Shown here in pieces: positions 18,061-26,652 of a DNA stretch of 64,000 nt (positions are counted from its first letter, which is position 1; each line of letters starts with the position of its first letter). The DNA is taken from assembly GCF_003008615.1 (NCBI RefSeq), contig NZ_CP027657.1, positions 2,728,001-2,792,000 of the forward strand, given 5' to 3'. The notes below the pieces were generated by a model. That model saw only the letters and a list, made by a program, of their open reading frames with translations, was not told the origin of the DNA and did not search any database. The translations under genes and the position numbers were made by a program. This DNA is from Pseudomonas mendocina. Lineage in GTDB: Bacteria; Pseudomonadota; Gammaproteobacteria; Pseudomonadales; Pseudomonadaceae.

Positions 18061-18390
18061 TCAGCCCAGCACCTGCGGATGCAGGTGAACAGCCAGCCAC
18101 AGCGCGCCCTCCGAGGCGGACTCGACGCGGTGGGTCATCCTGGCGGGGATGAACAGGTAGTCGCCGGCAACCAGGTCGATTACCTCGCCAGCCAGGTTCA
18201 GGCGTGCCTCGCCGCGAACCAGCATTACCCATTCGTCCTGCTCCTGCACGTAGTCCACCGACTCCTGGCGACCAGAGCTGAGGATGCGCTCGACCACCAG
18301 GTTGCGCTGCTTGAGCAATGTCTCGAAGCGTTCGCCTGTGGCGGGTGGTTCACTGTCGGCGAAGAGGTTGCCGATGGGGGGATTGATCAT
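18061..18390 (-). CDS. Small single-domain cupin protein
   Basis: A 109-residue cupin. The beta-barrel motifs read QDEWVMLVRGEARLNL (motif 1, with a Glu but fewer histidines than the classic pattern) and AGDYLFIPARMTHRVES (motif 2, His present). Such proteins are often annotated as cupins of unknown role or related to phosphomannose-isomerase-like sugar binding. No partner gene is obvious: it is convergent with thyA and 45 bp from the GTPase gene. Function unassigned. Confidence 0.8.
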   Translation of the reverse strand: MINPPIGNLFADSEPPATGERFETLLKQRNLVVERILSSGRQESVDYVQEQDEWVMLVRGEARLNLAGEVIDLVAGDYLFIPARMTHRVESASEGALWLAVHLHPQVLG

Positions 18391-18435
18391 CTGCAGATGC
18401 CTCTTATGGCGTAATTCACAGCCTTATTCATCAGT

Positions 18436-19809
18436 TCAGCTGGCGGAGATTTCGCTGCGTAGGCGTTCGACCTGTTCGCCGCGCTCGGGGTCTTCCAGGC
18501 GGGCACCGGGGTTCAGAGATGACCACTCCGGGTGGGCGCGGGCCACATTCAGTGGTGCCGGCAGCTTGCCCTGGCGCCACAGCGTTTCCTGCGGGGCATT
18601 GAGTGCGATGGCGTCCATTGCGGCGTGGCCGCGTACGTCCAGTGCTGCCAACAACTGCTGTTGGCGCAGGGCAAGCAGGCGCAGCACGGCATCGTCGACG
18701 GTCAGCTCGCGCTGGCCCTTCAATTTTCCCTTCAGTCTTTCCCCGTAGTTGCGCAGGGTCTGTGCGCTGCCGCCGATCACTGCGCCCAGTGCTGCTGCCG
18801 CGCCGAGGGTGAGGCCACCGACCAGCAGGTCGACGCCGACACCGGTGGCGGCGCCAGCAGCCATGCCGCCGCCGACCTTGATACCGAGCTGCTTGAGGGT
18901 CTCCGGATTGAACAGGTCGTCGCCCCAGCGGCCGTCGAGCAGTGGCAGCTCGGTGGCCATGGCATCGCCGCTGCGAAAGGCATAAAGGCGCAGCAGGGCT
19001 TCGACGCAGCGTTGCTCGCGTTGGCGGATGGCGGCGCGCAATTCGGTGATGGCGCCTTGCTCCAGCACGGGCTGGGCGGCGACGCTGCGACGGCAGGCCG
19101 CGCAGTCGATCAGCAGCTCGGCGATCAGCCGGTTACCGGCCTGGCGCCTGGTCTGGCGTTGCGCTTCGTGATCTTCGATCAGCCTTTGCAGCTGCGGGCG
19201 GGATTTCTCCAGCAGCAGGGCCAGGCTTTCATACAGGCGTCGTTCGCCATCTTCGGGTGGCGCCACGCTGTCGAACGCCACCAGCGCATGCAGACCGAGG
19301 CGGGCCAGGGCCTCGCGCCACTCGCTTTCACGATGGCTGCCGCTGGCGACGAAGTTGAGCACCGGCAGCAGCGGCCGGCCGCACATGTTGAGTACAGCCA
19401 GTTCGTCGCGGTATTTGGCCAGTACCGGTTCGCGCACGTCGATCACGTACAGCCCGGCATCGGAGGCCAGCAACTGGCGCAGTACCTTGGCTTCCTGCTC
19501 GTAACGCTGGCGCGCCTCGCTGCCCTCGAGAAAGCGCGCCAGACGCGCCGGGCCATCCAGGCGCTCGCCGGGGCGGTCGAGGCGTTCCAGGTAGTCGAGC
19601 AGGGCGATGGCATCTTCCAGGCCTGGAGTGTCGTACAGCTCCAGCAGCGCCTGGCCATCCACCGACAGGCGTGCGCCTTCGACATGGCGGGTGGTGCTGG
19701 CGCGCGGCGAGACCTCGCCGAAGTCGATGTCGCGGGTCAGGGTGCGCAGCAGCGAGGTCTTGCCGACATTGGTGTGGCCGACCAGGGCGAGTTTCAATGG
19801 CTCAGTCAT
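18436..19809 (-). CDS. P-loop GTPase with DUF3482 C-terminal domain
   Basis: A 457-residue protein. The N-terminal Era-like GTPase has the P-loop GHTNVGKTS (residues 11-19), a switch II DTPGLED and a NFVASGS stretch in place of a canonical NKxD. The C-terminal half (DUF3482) contains a glycine/alanine-rich hydrophobic region near residues 310-345 (GGGMAAGAATGVGVDLLVGG) that could insert into the membrane. The start overlaps the upstream DUF2868 gene by 8 bp, so the two are a translationally coupled pair. The activity is unknown; the pair probably forms one membrane-associated complex. Confidence 0.85.
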   Translation of the reverse strand: MTEPLKLALVGHTNVGKTSLLRTLTRDIDFGEVSPRASTTRHVEGARLSVDGQALLELYDTPGLEDAIALLDYLERLDRPGERLDGPARLARFLEGSEARQRYEQEAKVLRQLLASDAGLYVIDVREPVLAKYRDELAVLNMCGRPLLPVLNFVASGSHRESEWREALARLGLHALVAFDSVAPPEDGERRLYESLALLLEKSRPQLQRLIEDHEAQRQTRRQAGNRLIAELLIDCAACRRSVAAQPVLEQGAITELRAAIRQREQRCVEALLRLYAFRSGDAMATELPLLDGRWGDDLFNPETLKQLGIKVGGGMAAGAATGVGVDLLVGGLTLGAAAALGAVIGGSAQTLRNYGERLKGKLKGQRELTVDDAVLRLLALRQQQLLAALDVRGHAAMDAIALNAPQETLWRQGKLPAPLNVARAHPEWSSLNPGARLEDPERGEQVERLRSEISAS

Positions 19810-21208
19810 GGCCGGTCTCCAGCCAGGTCAGGGGCGAGCTGTCGCGATGCGCGAGCTGCAGCTGATTCAGCGCCTGGTGCCAGTCGGCCAGGCGTGCGCT
19901 GTCCAAGGTTTCGCCGGGCATTGGCGCTAGCAGCCAGATGCGCGTGGCCGAGGCTGAGCGCGCCAGTTCGCCGAGCAGCGCCAGGGTGCCTCGATCCGGC
20001 GAGCGACGTGGGTCGCAGGCGATCGCCAAGCGCTCGGGCGGGAAGCGTGTCAGTTGTTCGAGCAATTGGCGGCGTTGCTCGCGGCTGTCGATCACCCCGG
20101 CGTCAGCCACGCCCTGGGGCAAGGAAGCGGGCGGCCACGGGCGACGGTCGTCCAGTTCCAGGCCAAGCAGCAGGGCGCCGCTGCCAACGTGGGCACTGGC
20201 GCCGGCTTGTGGCTGATGCAGTACGGCGGGGGCCAGATCGCAGATGCCGAGGCGTTCGCTGTCCGGCTGCAAGCGCTGGCGCAACAGGCCGTAGCCGGGC
20301 AGGTCGAGATCCAGGTGCAGCGCGCCTTTGCCGGACTGCCAACGCCACAGGCACAGCAGCGCCAGCAGCAGACGCGGCAGCAGGCCATAGACCAGCAGCA
20401 CGCCGACCAGCCAGCCGGCCCAGCTCTGCCGAGCTACCTCACTGGCGATGGCTGCATCGCCGCTGGCGCGGATCAGCTCGATGTCTGGCAGGCTGAAGCC
20501 AAGCATGGCAGGCAGGGCGCCGATGGCCTGGGTCAGCGCGATAAAGGTATCGCCGCCGAGGATGGTGGTTTCCCAGACGAAGCCGTAGCGGCGCGTGGCG
20601 AGCAGCAGTAACAGCGTGATTAGCGCCGTTAGCATCGCCAGTGCCCACAAGCCGTTGACCATCAGGCCCAGGCCCCAGCGGGTCAGGCGCTGGCGTTGCA
20701 GCATCAGCAGCAGGGCCGGAGCCAGTTGCGCGGCGCTGGCGTCGCGTGCCAGCTTTTCGCTGAGCCAGAGCCACAGGCGTCCAAGTGCACCGGGGTTGTC
20801 GCGAGTCAGCAGCAGGCCGAGCAACCAGCCGACCAGCAGCAGGCTGTTGAGGCCCAGCAGACTACCCAGTGCCCAGAACACGTTGACTGGCTGACGTCCG
20901 TCGCCGAGTGCGGCGAGCGCCATGCCGGCACCGCTGAGCAGGGCCAGCACCATCAGTAGCAGACCGGCCAGGCGTGCGCCCTGCAGCCAGTGCAGCAGGG
21001 CTTGCCACTGGCCGTCACGACGCGCCAGCAGCAGGGCGCGGTGCTGAATGCGTTCGGCCAGGTCGCCGCCTTCGGCGCGCGCCAGGCGATTGGCTTCGGC
21101 GTCTTCGAGGGGGCCTGCGTGTTCTTCACGCAGGCGAATCGTCTCGCTGAGCCAGAGGCGATGGAAAAGCGTAGGGGAGGAGGCGTCAGTCACGCGGCGT
21201 CTCGTCAT
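19802..21208 (-). CDS. DUF2868 membrane protein, partner of the DUF3482 GTPase
   Basis: A 468-residue protein with a soluble N-terminus (RLREEHAGPLEDAEANRLARA) and about four to five hydrophobic helices between residues 80 and 290. A soluble C-terminal domain follows whose sequence (LAIACDPRRSPDRGTLALL) is reminiscent of a nucleotide-binding-like fold but has no clear P-loop. It matches DUF2868, found as the standard neighbour of DUF3482 GTPases. The 8-bp overlap with the downstream GTPase supports joint function at the inner membrane. Role unknown. Confidence 0.8.
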   Translation of the reverse strand: MTRRRVTDASSPTLFHRLWLSETIRLREEHAGPLEDAEANRLARAEGGDLAERIQHRALLLARRDGQWQALLHWLQGARLAGLLLMVLALLSGAGMALAALGDGRQPVNVFWALGSLLGLNSLLLVGWLLGLLLTRDNPGALGRLWLWLSEKLARDASAAQLAPALLLMLQRQRLTRWGLGLMVNGLWALAMLTALITLLLLLATRRYGFVWETTILGGDTFIALTQAIGALPAMLGFSLPDIELIRASGDAAIASEVARQSWAGWLVGVLLVYGLLPRLLLALLCLWRWQSGKGALHLDLDLPGYGLLRQRLQPDSERLGICDLAPAVLHQPQAGASAHVGSGALLLGLELDDRRPWPPASLPQGVADAGVIDSREQRRQLLEQLTRFPPERLAIACDPRRSPDRGTLALLGELARSASATRIWLLAPMPGETLDSARLADWHQALNQLQLAHRDSSPLTWLETGHD

Positions 21209-21209
21209 G

Positions 21210-21241
21210 CGGATCAGAGGTTGAGGATAACCCCTGATCCG
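21210..21241 (-). terminator. Hairpin downstream of glpQ
   Basis: CGGATCAGAGGTT and AACCCCTGATCCG form a 13-bp stem with one mismatch, beginning 12 bases after the glpQ stop on the minus strand and just before the DUF2868 start. There is no clear T-run. Confidence 0.5.
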
Positions 21242-21253
21242 CCCGGGTGCGAA

Positions 21254-22396
21254 TCAGCGCTTGTCGCGCAGGCGCACGGCGATGTCCGGCTGGTCGATGA
21301 ACAGGCCGTCGATGCCGCTGGCGAGAAAGGCGCGCAGCTCGGCGTCGATATCGCCGCGCTTGGCCGGGTCGCTGCCGCTGCGCAGGTGGTCCGGCAGGAA
21401 GTTGTTTTCGGCGCGGAAGGTGTAGGGATGCACCTTGAGGCCGGCGGCATGGGCGTCGCGCACCAGGGTGGTCGGTGTGCTCAGTTTGCCGGCGGTGTCA
21501 CGCGGGATGACCATGCCTTTCTCCGGGCCGATGCCGCTGGCGTAGCGGGCGATGTTCTTGAGGCCTTCAGGCGTGATCATCCGTGGGTAGCTCAAATCAC
21601 TGCCGAGCGCCTGTTGATCGAAGGGCTGGCCCTCTATCCAGAGCAGCTGGATCAGGCGGATGGAGGTCAGGCCGCTGAGGGTCTTGAGGTTCTCCACCTC
21701 GAAGGACTGGATATACACCGGCGCCTCGGCGCTGTCGTAGCCGTTGCGTTCGAGCACGGCCAGCAGCGGCCGTTCCATCGCCAGGCCGAGCTGCTGGAAG
21801 TGAGTGGGGTGTTTGGTCTCCGGATACAGGCCGATGACACGTTGCTGGCTGGCTTCCAGCCTTCTGCCCAGGTCGATGATTTCCTGCAGGGTTGGAATCT
21901 CGAACTGGCCGTCGAAGCGCGTGTTGGCCGGGCGCACCTGCGGGATGCGCTCGATGGCGCGCAGGGTCTTCAGTTCGGCGAGGGTGAAGTCTTCGCTGAA
22001 CCAGCCTTCCAGGCTGCGACCGTCCACCGTCTGGGTACGCTTGCGCGCGGCGAATTCGGGGCGCTGCGCGACGTCGGTGGTCAGCCCCAGTTCGTTATCG
22101 TGACGGGCCACCAGTTGGCCGTCGCGCGTCATCACCAGATCCGGCTCGATATAGTCGGCACCCTGCAGCACGGCCAGGGCATAGGCGGCCAGGGTGTGCT
22201 CGGGGACATAACCACTGGCGCCGCGGTGGGCGATGATCAACGCTGTCTGCTCGCCTTGAGGGCGATATGGCTGCACGCCGGGTTGGTTCTGAGCCCAATC
22301 GATGGCAGCTTGTACGCTGTCGGCCTGTACCGGCGCTGCGCCAATCAGCAGGCCAGCGCAGAGCAGCATCCAGGGGCGAAAGAAGGTCGCGGTCAT
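21254..22396 (-). CDS. glpQ: Periplasmic glycerophosphodiester phosphodiesterase
   Basis: A 380-residue GDPD-family enzyme releasing glycerol-3-phosphate from deacylated phospholipids. Residues 1-25 are a signal peptide (hydrophobic core, then PVQADS), so it acts in the periplasm like E. coli GlpQ. Catalytic residues appear in AHRGASGYVPEHT (H57 and R58) and EPDLVMTRDGQLVARHD (acid cluster and second His). The enzyme ends at RLRDKR. A terminator-like hairpin follows it. Confidence 0.93.
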   Translation of the reverse strand: MTATFFRPWMLLCAGLLIGAAPVQADSVQAAIDWAQNQPGVQPYRPQGEQTALIIAHRGASGYVPEHTLAAYALAVLQGADYIEPDLVMTRDGQLVARHDNELGLTTDVAQRPEFAARKRTQTVDGRSLEGWFSEDFTLAELKTLRAIERIPQVRPANTRFDGQFEIPTLQEIIDLGRRLEASQQRVIGLYPETKHPTHFQQLGLAMERPLLAVLERNGYDSAEAPVYIQSFEVENLKTLSGLTSIRLIQLLWIEGQPFDQQALGSDLSYPRMITPEGLKNIARYASGIGPEKGMVIPRDTAGKLSTPTTLVRDAHAAGLKVHPYTFRAENNFLPDHLRSGSDPAKRGDIDAELRAFLASGIDGLFIDQPDIAVRLRDKR

Positions 22397-22526
22397 CAGG
22401 TCGTTTCCTCGTTCATCGTGAGCGACAAGCCTGCCTTATGAGGTGTGACGATTCTGCGACCACCTTGGGATCGGCCATGCCAAAGGTGGCTGCTCGCGCA
22501 TCCGGCGCTCTGCTATGCTCGCCGCC

Positions 22527-23045
22527 ATGACCAAGACTCTACCCCTTTCCCTGATCGCCGCGCTCGCGCACAACCGCGTGATCGGCCGCGATAACCAACT
22601 GCCCTGGCACTTGCCGGCGGATCTCAAGCACTTCAAGGCCATGACCCTGGGCAAGCCGATCATCATGGGTCGCAAGACCTGGGATTCGCTGGGGCGCCCG
22701 TTGCCCGGCCGACTCAATCTGGTGGTGAGCCGCCAGGTCGGTCTGGCCCTGGAAGGTGCCGAGGTGTTCACCACGCTGCAGGAGGCCATCGAGCGGGCCG
22801 ATGCCTGGGCGCGTGAAGAAGATGCTGAAGAGTTGATGCTGATCGGCGGCGCCCAGCTTTATGCCCAGGGGCTGGAGCTGGCGCAGCGCCTGTACCTGAC
22901 TCGTGTCGGCCTCGATCCCGAGGGCGATGCGTTCTTCCCTGAAGTGGACGAAGCCGATTGGCGCATGACTTCCAGCGTCGAGCATCCGGCTTCCGCTGAA
23001 ACACCGTTCTACGCCTTCGAGGTGTGGGAACGCCGCGACACATAA
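22527..23045 (+). CDS. folA: Dihydrofolate reductase
   Basis: A 172-residue chromosomal DHFR reducing dihydrofolate with NADPH. The active-site block LIAALAHNRVIGRDNQLPWHLPADL has to be read in parts: NRVIG, LPWHLP and the catalytic acid D32. GKPIIMGRKTW and LMLIGGAQLY are the NADPH-binding motifs. ATG 22527 is used; the upstream in-frame start at 22515 adds four residues with no support. TATGCT at 22514-22519 could be a -10 but would leave a very short leader. Confidence 0.96.
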   Translation: MTKTLPLSLIAALAHNRVIGRDNQLPWHLPADLKHFKAMTLGKPIIMGRKTWDSLGRPLPGRLNLVVSRQVGLALEGAEVFTTLQEAIERADAWAREEDAEELMLIGGAQLYAQGLELAQRLYLTRVGLDPEGDAFFPEVDEADWRMTSSVEHPASAETPFYAFEVWERRDT

Positions 23046-23158
23046 CCCTAACGATCTTTCCGGCCGCCTCGGCCAGCGCCTTTTCCGGGTGCTGCTCGGC
23101 GGCCAGCGTCTTGCCTCTGCCTTGCCGTGCTTGCGTAAACTTTGCTGCGGGTTCTTCC

Positions 23159-23806
23159 ATGACTGAACAACCGACCGCCGACGAGCAGCCGAATGCCGTT
23201 GCTGCACTCTTCATCCGTCATCCCCTTTGGGAGGATGCCCTGGCGATGCTGTTCGGCACTGCGCTGGTGGCGCTGGGGATCGCGTTCTATACCCATGCCG
23301 GATTGCTCACGGGCGGCACTGTCGGCATCGCCTTTCTCGCCAACTATCAGGCGGGCTGGTCGTTTGGTCTGGTGTTCTGCCTGGTCAATCTGCCGTTCTA
23401 CCTACTGGGGATCTGGCGCCTGGGCTGGGGCTTCATCGTGCGCACAGGCTGCGCCGTGCTGCTGGTGTCGTTGCTGGCCGAGCTGACGCCGCAGTGGGTC
23501 ACGTTCGCCCACCTCAGCAGTATCTACGCTGCCGTTTTCGGCGGCGCGGCCATGGGGCTGGGGTTGCTGATGCTGTTTCGTCATCGCGCCAGCCTCGGCG
23601 GGGTGAACATCCTCGCGCTGTATCTGCAGGAGCGCTTCGGTCTGCGCGCCGGCGCGGTGCAGATGGGCATCGATGCGACCATCGTGCTGGCTGCGGCGTT
23701 CGTGGTGACACCGGACAAGGTGTTGCTGTCGGTACTCGGCGCGGTGGTATTGAACCTGGTGTTGGCCATCAACCACCGTGCCGATCGTTATGTCGGTGTG
23801 AGCTGA
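23159..23806 (+). CDS. YitT/DUF161-type membrane protein
   Basis: A 215-residue integral membrane protein with five to six hydrophobic segments and the YitT-like motifs GIAFYTHAGLLTGGTVGIA and FRHRASLGGVNILALYL. It lacks the C-terminal DUF2179 domain of longer YitT proteins. ATG 23159 gives a short hydrophilic N-terminus before the first helix; the longer frame overlaps folA. Function unknown; some relatives are proposed transporters. It is convergent with the NCS2 permease gene after 3 bp. Confidence 0.8.
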   Translation: MTEQPTADEQPNAVAALFIRHPLWEDALAMLFGTALVALGIAFYTHAGLLTGGTVGIAFLANYQAGWSFGLVFCLVNLPFYLLGIWRLGWGFIVRTGCAVLLVSLLAELTPQWVTFAHLSSIYAAVFGGAAMGLGLLMLFRHRASLGGVNILALYLQERFGLRAGAVQMGIDATIVLAAAFVVTPDKVLLSVLGAVVLNLVLAINHRADRYVGVS

Positions 23807-23809
23807 ACC

Positions 23810-25180
23810 TCAGCCCGCCTGCTTTGGCGTTTCCGGCAGGAACCAGTTCATCAGCAGGGCGCAGATACCACCGGTGGCGACACCCGATTCCAGCACGCTG
23901 CGCAGCCCGGCCGGCAGGTGCGCGAGGAACTCCGGTACCTGGGAGAAGCCCAGGCCGAGGGCCAGCGATACCGAAATGATCAGCAGCGCGCGGCGATCCA
24001 ACTGGATGCCGGCGAGGATGTTGATGCCTGCAGCAGCGACTGCGCCGAACATCACCAGCGCCGCGCCACCGAGCACCGGCTCCGGCACCGCCTGCAGCAC
24101 ACCGGCCACCGCCGGAAACAGGCCGAGCACCACCAGCATCACGGCGATCCACATGCCAACGTGACGGCTGGCGATGCCGGTCAGCTGGATGATGCCGTTG
24201 TTCTGCGCGAACACCGAACTGGGGAAGGTATTGAACAGGCCGGCCAGCAGCGAGTTGGCGCCGTTGACCAGTACGCCGCCTTTGATCCGCTGCATCCACA
24301 GCGGGCCTTCGACCGGTTGGCGCGACAGCTTGCTGGTGGCGGTGACGTCGCCGATGGCTTCCAGCGACGTCACCAGGTAGATCACCACCATGGGAATGAA
24401 CAGGCTCCAGGAGAAGGCCAGGCCGAAGTGCAGCGGCATCGGCACCTGGAACAGCTGCGCTTCACGCATGCCGGTGAAGTCCAGGCGCCCCAGGTAGGCA
24501 GCCAGCGCATAGCCGATGGCCAGGGCGATGATGATCGCGCAACTGCGCAGCCACACCAGCGGCAGGCGGTTGAGCACGATGATGGCGCCCAATACCACGC
24601 CCGACAGCAGCAGGTTCTCGCCGTTGGCGAAGGTGCCATTGCCCATCGCCGCGTAGCCGCCGCCCATGCTGATCAGGCCGACCTTGATCAGGGTCAGGCC
24701 GATCATCAACACCACGATGCCGGTGACCACCGGGCTGATCAGGCGCTTGATGAACGGCAGGATGCGCGACACGCCCATTTCGATGAACGAGCCGGTGATG
24801 ACCACGCCGAAGATGGTCGCCATTACCGTTTCCACTGGCATGCCCTGATTGACCAGCAGTACGCCACCAGCGATCAGCGGGCCGACGAAGTTGAAGCTGG
24901 TGCCCTGCACGATCAACAGGCCGGCGCCGAACGGACCGAAGCGGCGGCACTGCACGTAGGTGGCGATACCGGAGATGACCAGACTCATCGACACGATGAT
25001 GTTGGTATCGCGCGCTGAAACGCCGATGGCCTGGCAGATCAGCAGGCCAGGGGTGACGATGGGGACGATGATCGCGAGCAGGTGTTGCAGCGCGGCAAGC
25101 AACGCGGCCAGCGGGCGTGGCTTGTCGTCCAGGCCGTAGAGCAGCTCGTTACGTGCTTCGGGGATTTGAGGGTTGTTCAT
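23810..25180 (-). CDS. NCS2-family (NAT) xanthine/urate permease
   Basis: A 456-residue permease with about fourteen hydrophobic segments. Family hallmarks include the N-terminal QHLLAIIVPIVTPGLLI, the GTSFNFVGPLI loop, VVTSLEAIGDVTATS-like sequence in the middle (ideal for the QEAIGD type), and the NAT signature around NNGIIQLTGIASR. These are typical of uric acid/xanthine:H+ symporters more than uracil permeases. No purine catabolism genes are nearby, so the substrate is a family-based guess. Confidence 0.88.
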   Translation of the reverse strand: MNNPQIPEARNELLYGLDDKPRPLAALLAALQHLLAIIVPIVTPGLLICQAIGVSARDTNIIVSMSLVISGIATYVQCRRFGPFGAGLLIVQGTSFNFVGPLIAGGVLLVNQGMPVETVMATIFGVVITGSFIEMGVSRILPFIKRLISPVVTGIVVLMIGLTLIKVGLISMGGGYAAMGNGTFANGENLLLSGVVLGAIIVLNRLPLVWLRSCAIIIALAIGYALAAYLGRLDFTGMREAQLFQVPMPLHFGLAFSWSLFIPMVVIYLVTSLEAIGDVTATSKLSRQPVEGPLWMQRIKGGVLVNGANSLLAGLFNTFPSSVFAQNNGIIQLTGIASRHVGMWIAVMLVVLGLFPAVAGVLQAVPEPVLGGAALVMFGAVAAAGINILAGIQLDRRALLIISVSLALGLGFSQVPEFLAHLPAGLRSVLESGVATGGICALLMNWFLPETPKQAG

Positions 25181-25230
25181 GGCAGTCGACCGGAAAAAGC
25201 GGCGATTCTACCTGAGTTGTCTCGTGGGGC

Positions 25231-25290
25231 GTCGCGGCTAAAGCCCCTCCCACGGTTCAGTGGGCGTGTGGGAGGGGCTTTAGCCGCGAC
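25231..25290. repeat. REP-type palindrome, copy 2
   Basis: GTCGCGGCTAAAGCCCCTCC plus CAC (25231-25253) is repeated exactly inverted at 25268-25290, a perfect 23-bp arm pair with a 14-base centre. It lies between the NCS2 permease start and gloA stop. It shares the TGGGAGGGGCTT core with copies at 8052 and 56186. Confidence 0.9.
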
Positions 25291-25308
25291 CGAGGTTTGC
25301 CCTGCGGA

Positions 25309-25836
25309 TCAGTCGACCTCGGTGAACTGGATGATCTCCACCCAGTAGCCGTCCGGATCCTTGATGAAGGCGATGTCGCGCATGCGGCCGTCGGTGAGGC
25401 GCTTCTGGAAGGTCACGCCGAGGTCTTCGAAACGCTGGCAGGCGGCCTTGATGTCCGGCACTGCTACGCACAGGTGACCAAACCCGCGCGGGTCGCTGTT
25501 GCCGCTGTGGTAGGAAAACTCCGGGTCGTTCTCGGTGCCGTAGTTGTAGGTCAGCTCCAGCACGCCGGGGATGGATTTGCGCCATTGGTGGCGAGCGGCC
25601 GGGTCGGCGGGAATCTGCGACTTGTCATTGATCAGCGCGAGGAAGTACAGGCTGAACTCGGCCTCGGGGAACTCCTTCTTCTCCAGCAGGGTGAAGCCCA
25701 GCACGCGGGTGTAGAAATCCAGCGATTTCTGCAGATCCTTCACGCGGATCATGGTGTGGTTGTAGACGAAGTCGGCGGTGGCGACGTCGGGCTTGGCGGT
25801 CACGCCGGGAATGGCGTTGAGCTCGTCGAGGGTCAT
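25309..25836 (-). CDS. gloA: Lactoylglutathione lyase (glyoxalase I)
   Basis: A 175-residue glyoxalase I isomerising the methylglyoxal-glutathione hemithioacetal to S-lactoylglutathione. The VOC-fold halves are visible, with metal ligands in NHTMIRVKDLQKSLDFY (His), LELTYNYG (Glu), GFGHLCVAV (His) and GYWVEIIQF (Glu). The long form, with an N-terminal arm and inserted loop (SIPGVLELTYN after ARHQWRKS), is the Zn-type seen in pseudomonads. The ATG at 25834-25836 is preferred over one at 25846-25848 because GGAG lies 7 bases upstream of it. Confidence 0.95.
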   Translation of the reverse strand: MTLDELNAIPGVTAKPDVATADFVYNHTMIRVKDLQKSLDFYTRVLGFTLLEKKEFPEAEFSLYFLALINDKSQIPADPAARHQWRKSIPGVLELTYNYGTENDPEFSYHSGNSDPRGFGHLCVAVPDIKAACQRFEDLGVTFQKRLTDGRMRDIAFIKDPDGYWVEIIQFTEVD

Positions 25837-25979
25837 GGGATTCTCCATCAGGCGTGAATGGGGTCGGCGCGAAAATGCCGTATCTACCTAGATGGCTTCG
25901 TCCATGGCGTTTTTCAAGGTCGAATGTCACAGCAGGGTGGATGAGGCTCTTTCATCTGTCTTGCTAGCGTGGTGTCTTG

Positions 25980-26060
25980 ATTGGTGGGCTGCAGTCCACC
26001 CTACAGCCATGCCCGATCGAGTAGGGGGGGCCGGGCGGCGATCCGCTTCAGCCCACCAAT
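25980..26060. repeat. Inverted repeat with ATTGGTGGGCT arms
   Basis: ATTGGTGGGCT (25980-25990) and AGCCCACCAAT (26050-26060) are exact inverted 11-mers in the gap between gloA and the phosphodiesterase gene. A related TGGTGGGCTGAAG string is downstream of thyA, so this looks like a dispersed intergenic element. Confidence 0.5.
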
Positions 26061-26073
26061 TCCAGCTCCCGCA

Positions 26074-26532
26074 TCAGACCTGCAGCGTGATCAGTTCGGC
26101 CCGCACCTGCCGACCTTCGATATGCAGGATGCCCACGCCGATGGGCAGCTTGAAGCGCCGCGGCCCGGCGCTGCCGGGGTTGAGGTAGAGCACACCATTG
26201 CGTTCTTCGTGCAGAGGCTTGTGCGAATGGCCAGCGATCACCACATCGATGCCCTGTGCCGCCGGGTCGACCTCCAGTTGCTTGAGGTCGTGCAGCACGT
26301 GCAGCGTGATGGCGCCGAAGCTCAGGGTCAGGTGCTCGGGAATGTCATCGGCCCATGGCTCCTGATCGTTGTTGCCGCGTACCACCGAAAGCGGCGCGAT
26401 GTGCTCCAGCTCAGCCAGGATATGCGACCCGCCGATGTCACCGGCATGGATCAGGTGATCGACACCCTGCAGCGCGGCCAGCGCCTCGGGGCGCAGCAGG
26501 TTGTGGGTGTCGGCGATCAGACCGATGCGCAT
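26074..26532 (-). CDS. MJ0936/YfcE-type metallophosphodiesterase
   Basis: A 152-residue metallophosphoesterase with the metal-binding signature complete: IADTHN, HAGDIGG, GNND and AGHSHKP. Size and layout match the YfcE/MJ0936 group, which hydrolyses simple phosphodiesters with Mn2+ or Ni2+ in vitro. The physiological substrate is unknown. It lies just downstream of ilvD (same strand) but beyond the ilvD terminator. Confidence 0.9.
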   Translation of the reverse strand: MRIGLIADTHNLLRPEALAALQGVDHLIHAGDIGGSHILAELEHIAPLSVVRGNNDQEPWADDIPEHLTLSFGAITLHVLHDLKQLEVDPAAQGIDVVIAGHSHKPLHEERNGVLYLNPGSAGPRRFKLPIGVGILHIEGRQVRAELITLQV

Positions 26533-26602
26533 GTGCTTCTCCCGTGCATGACCGAGTTGCCAGCTTGCGGGCGATCACCGTCAGATGCAAAACCAGCAGA
26601 CA

Positions 26603-26631
26603 GAAAAAAGCCCGGCACAGAGCCAGGCTTC
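26603..26631 (-). terminator. Rho-independent terminator of ilvD
   Basis: On the minus strand AAGCCTGGC pairs with GCCGGGCTT around a short loop and is followed by TTTTTT, about 25 bases after the ilvD stop. Confidence 0.85.
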
Positions 26632-26652
26632 TTCATGCTGCGGGGCTGAAAA

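Noticed and set aside
18532..20496. 654-residue plus-strand frame
   Set aside because: Antisense to the GTPase/DUF2868 pair, both of which have recognisable domains.
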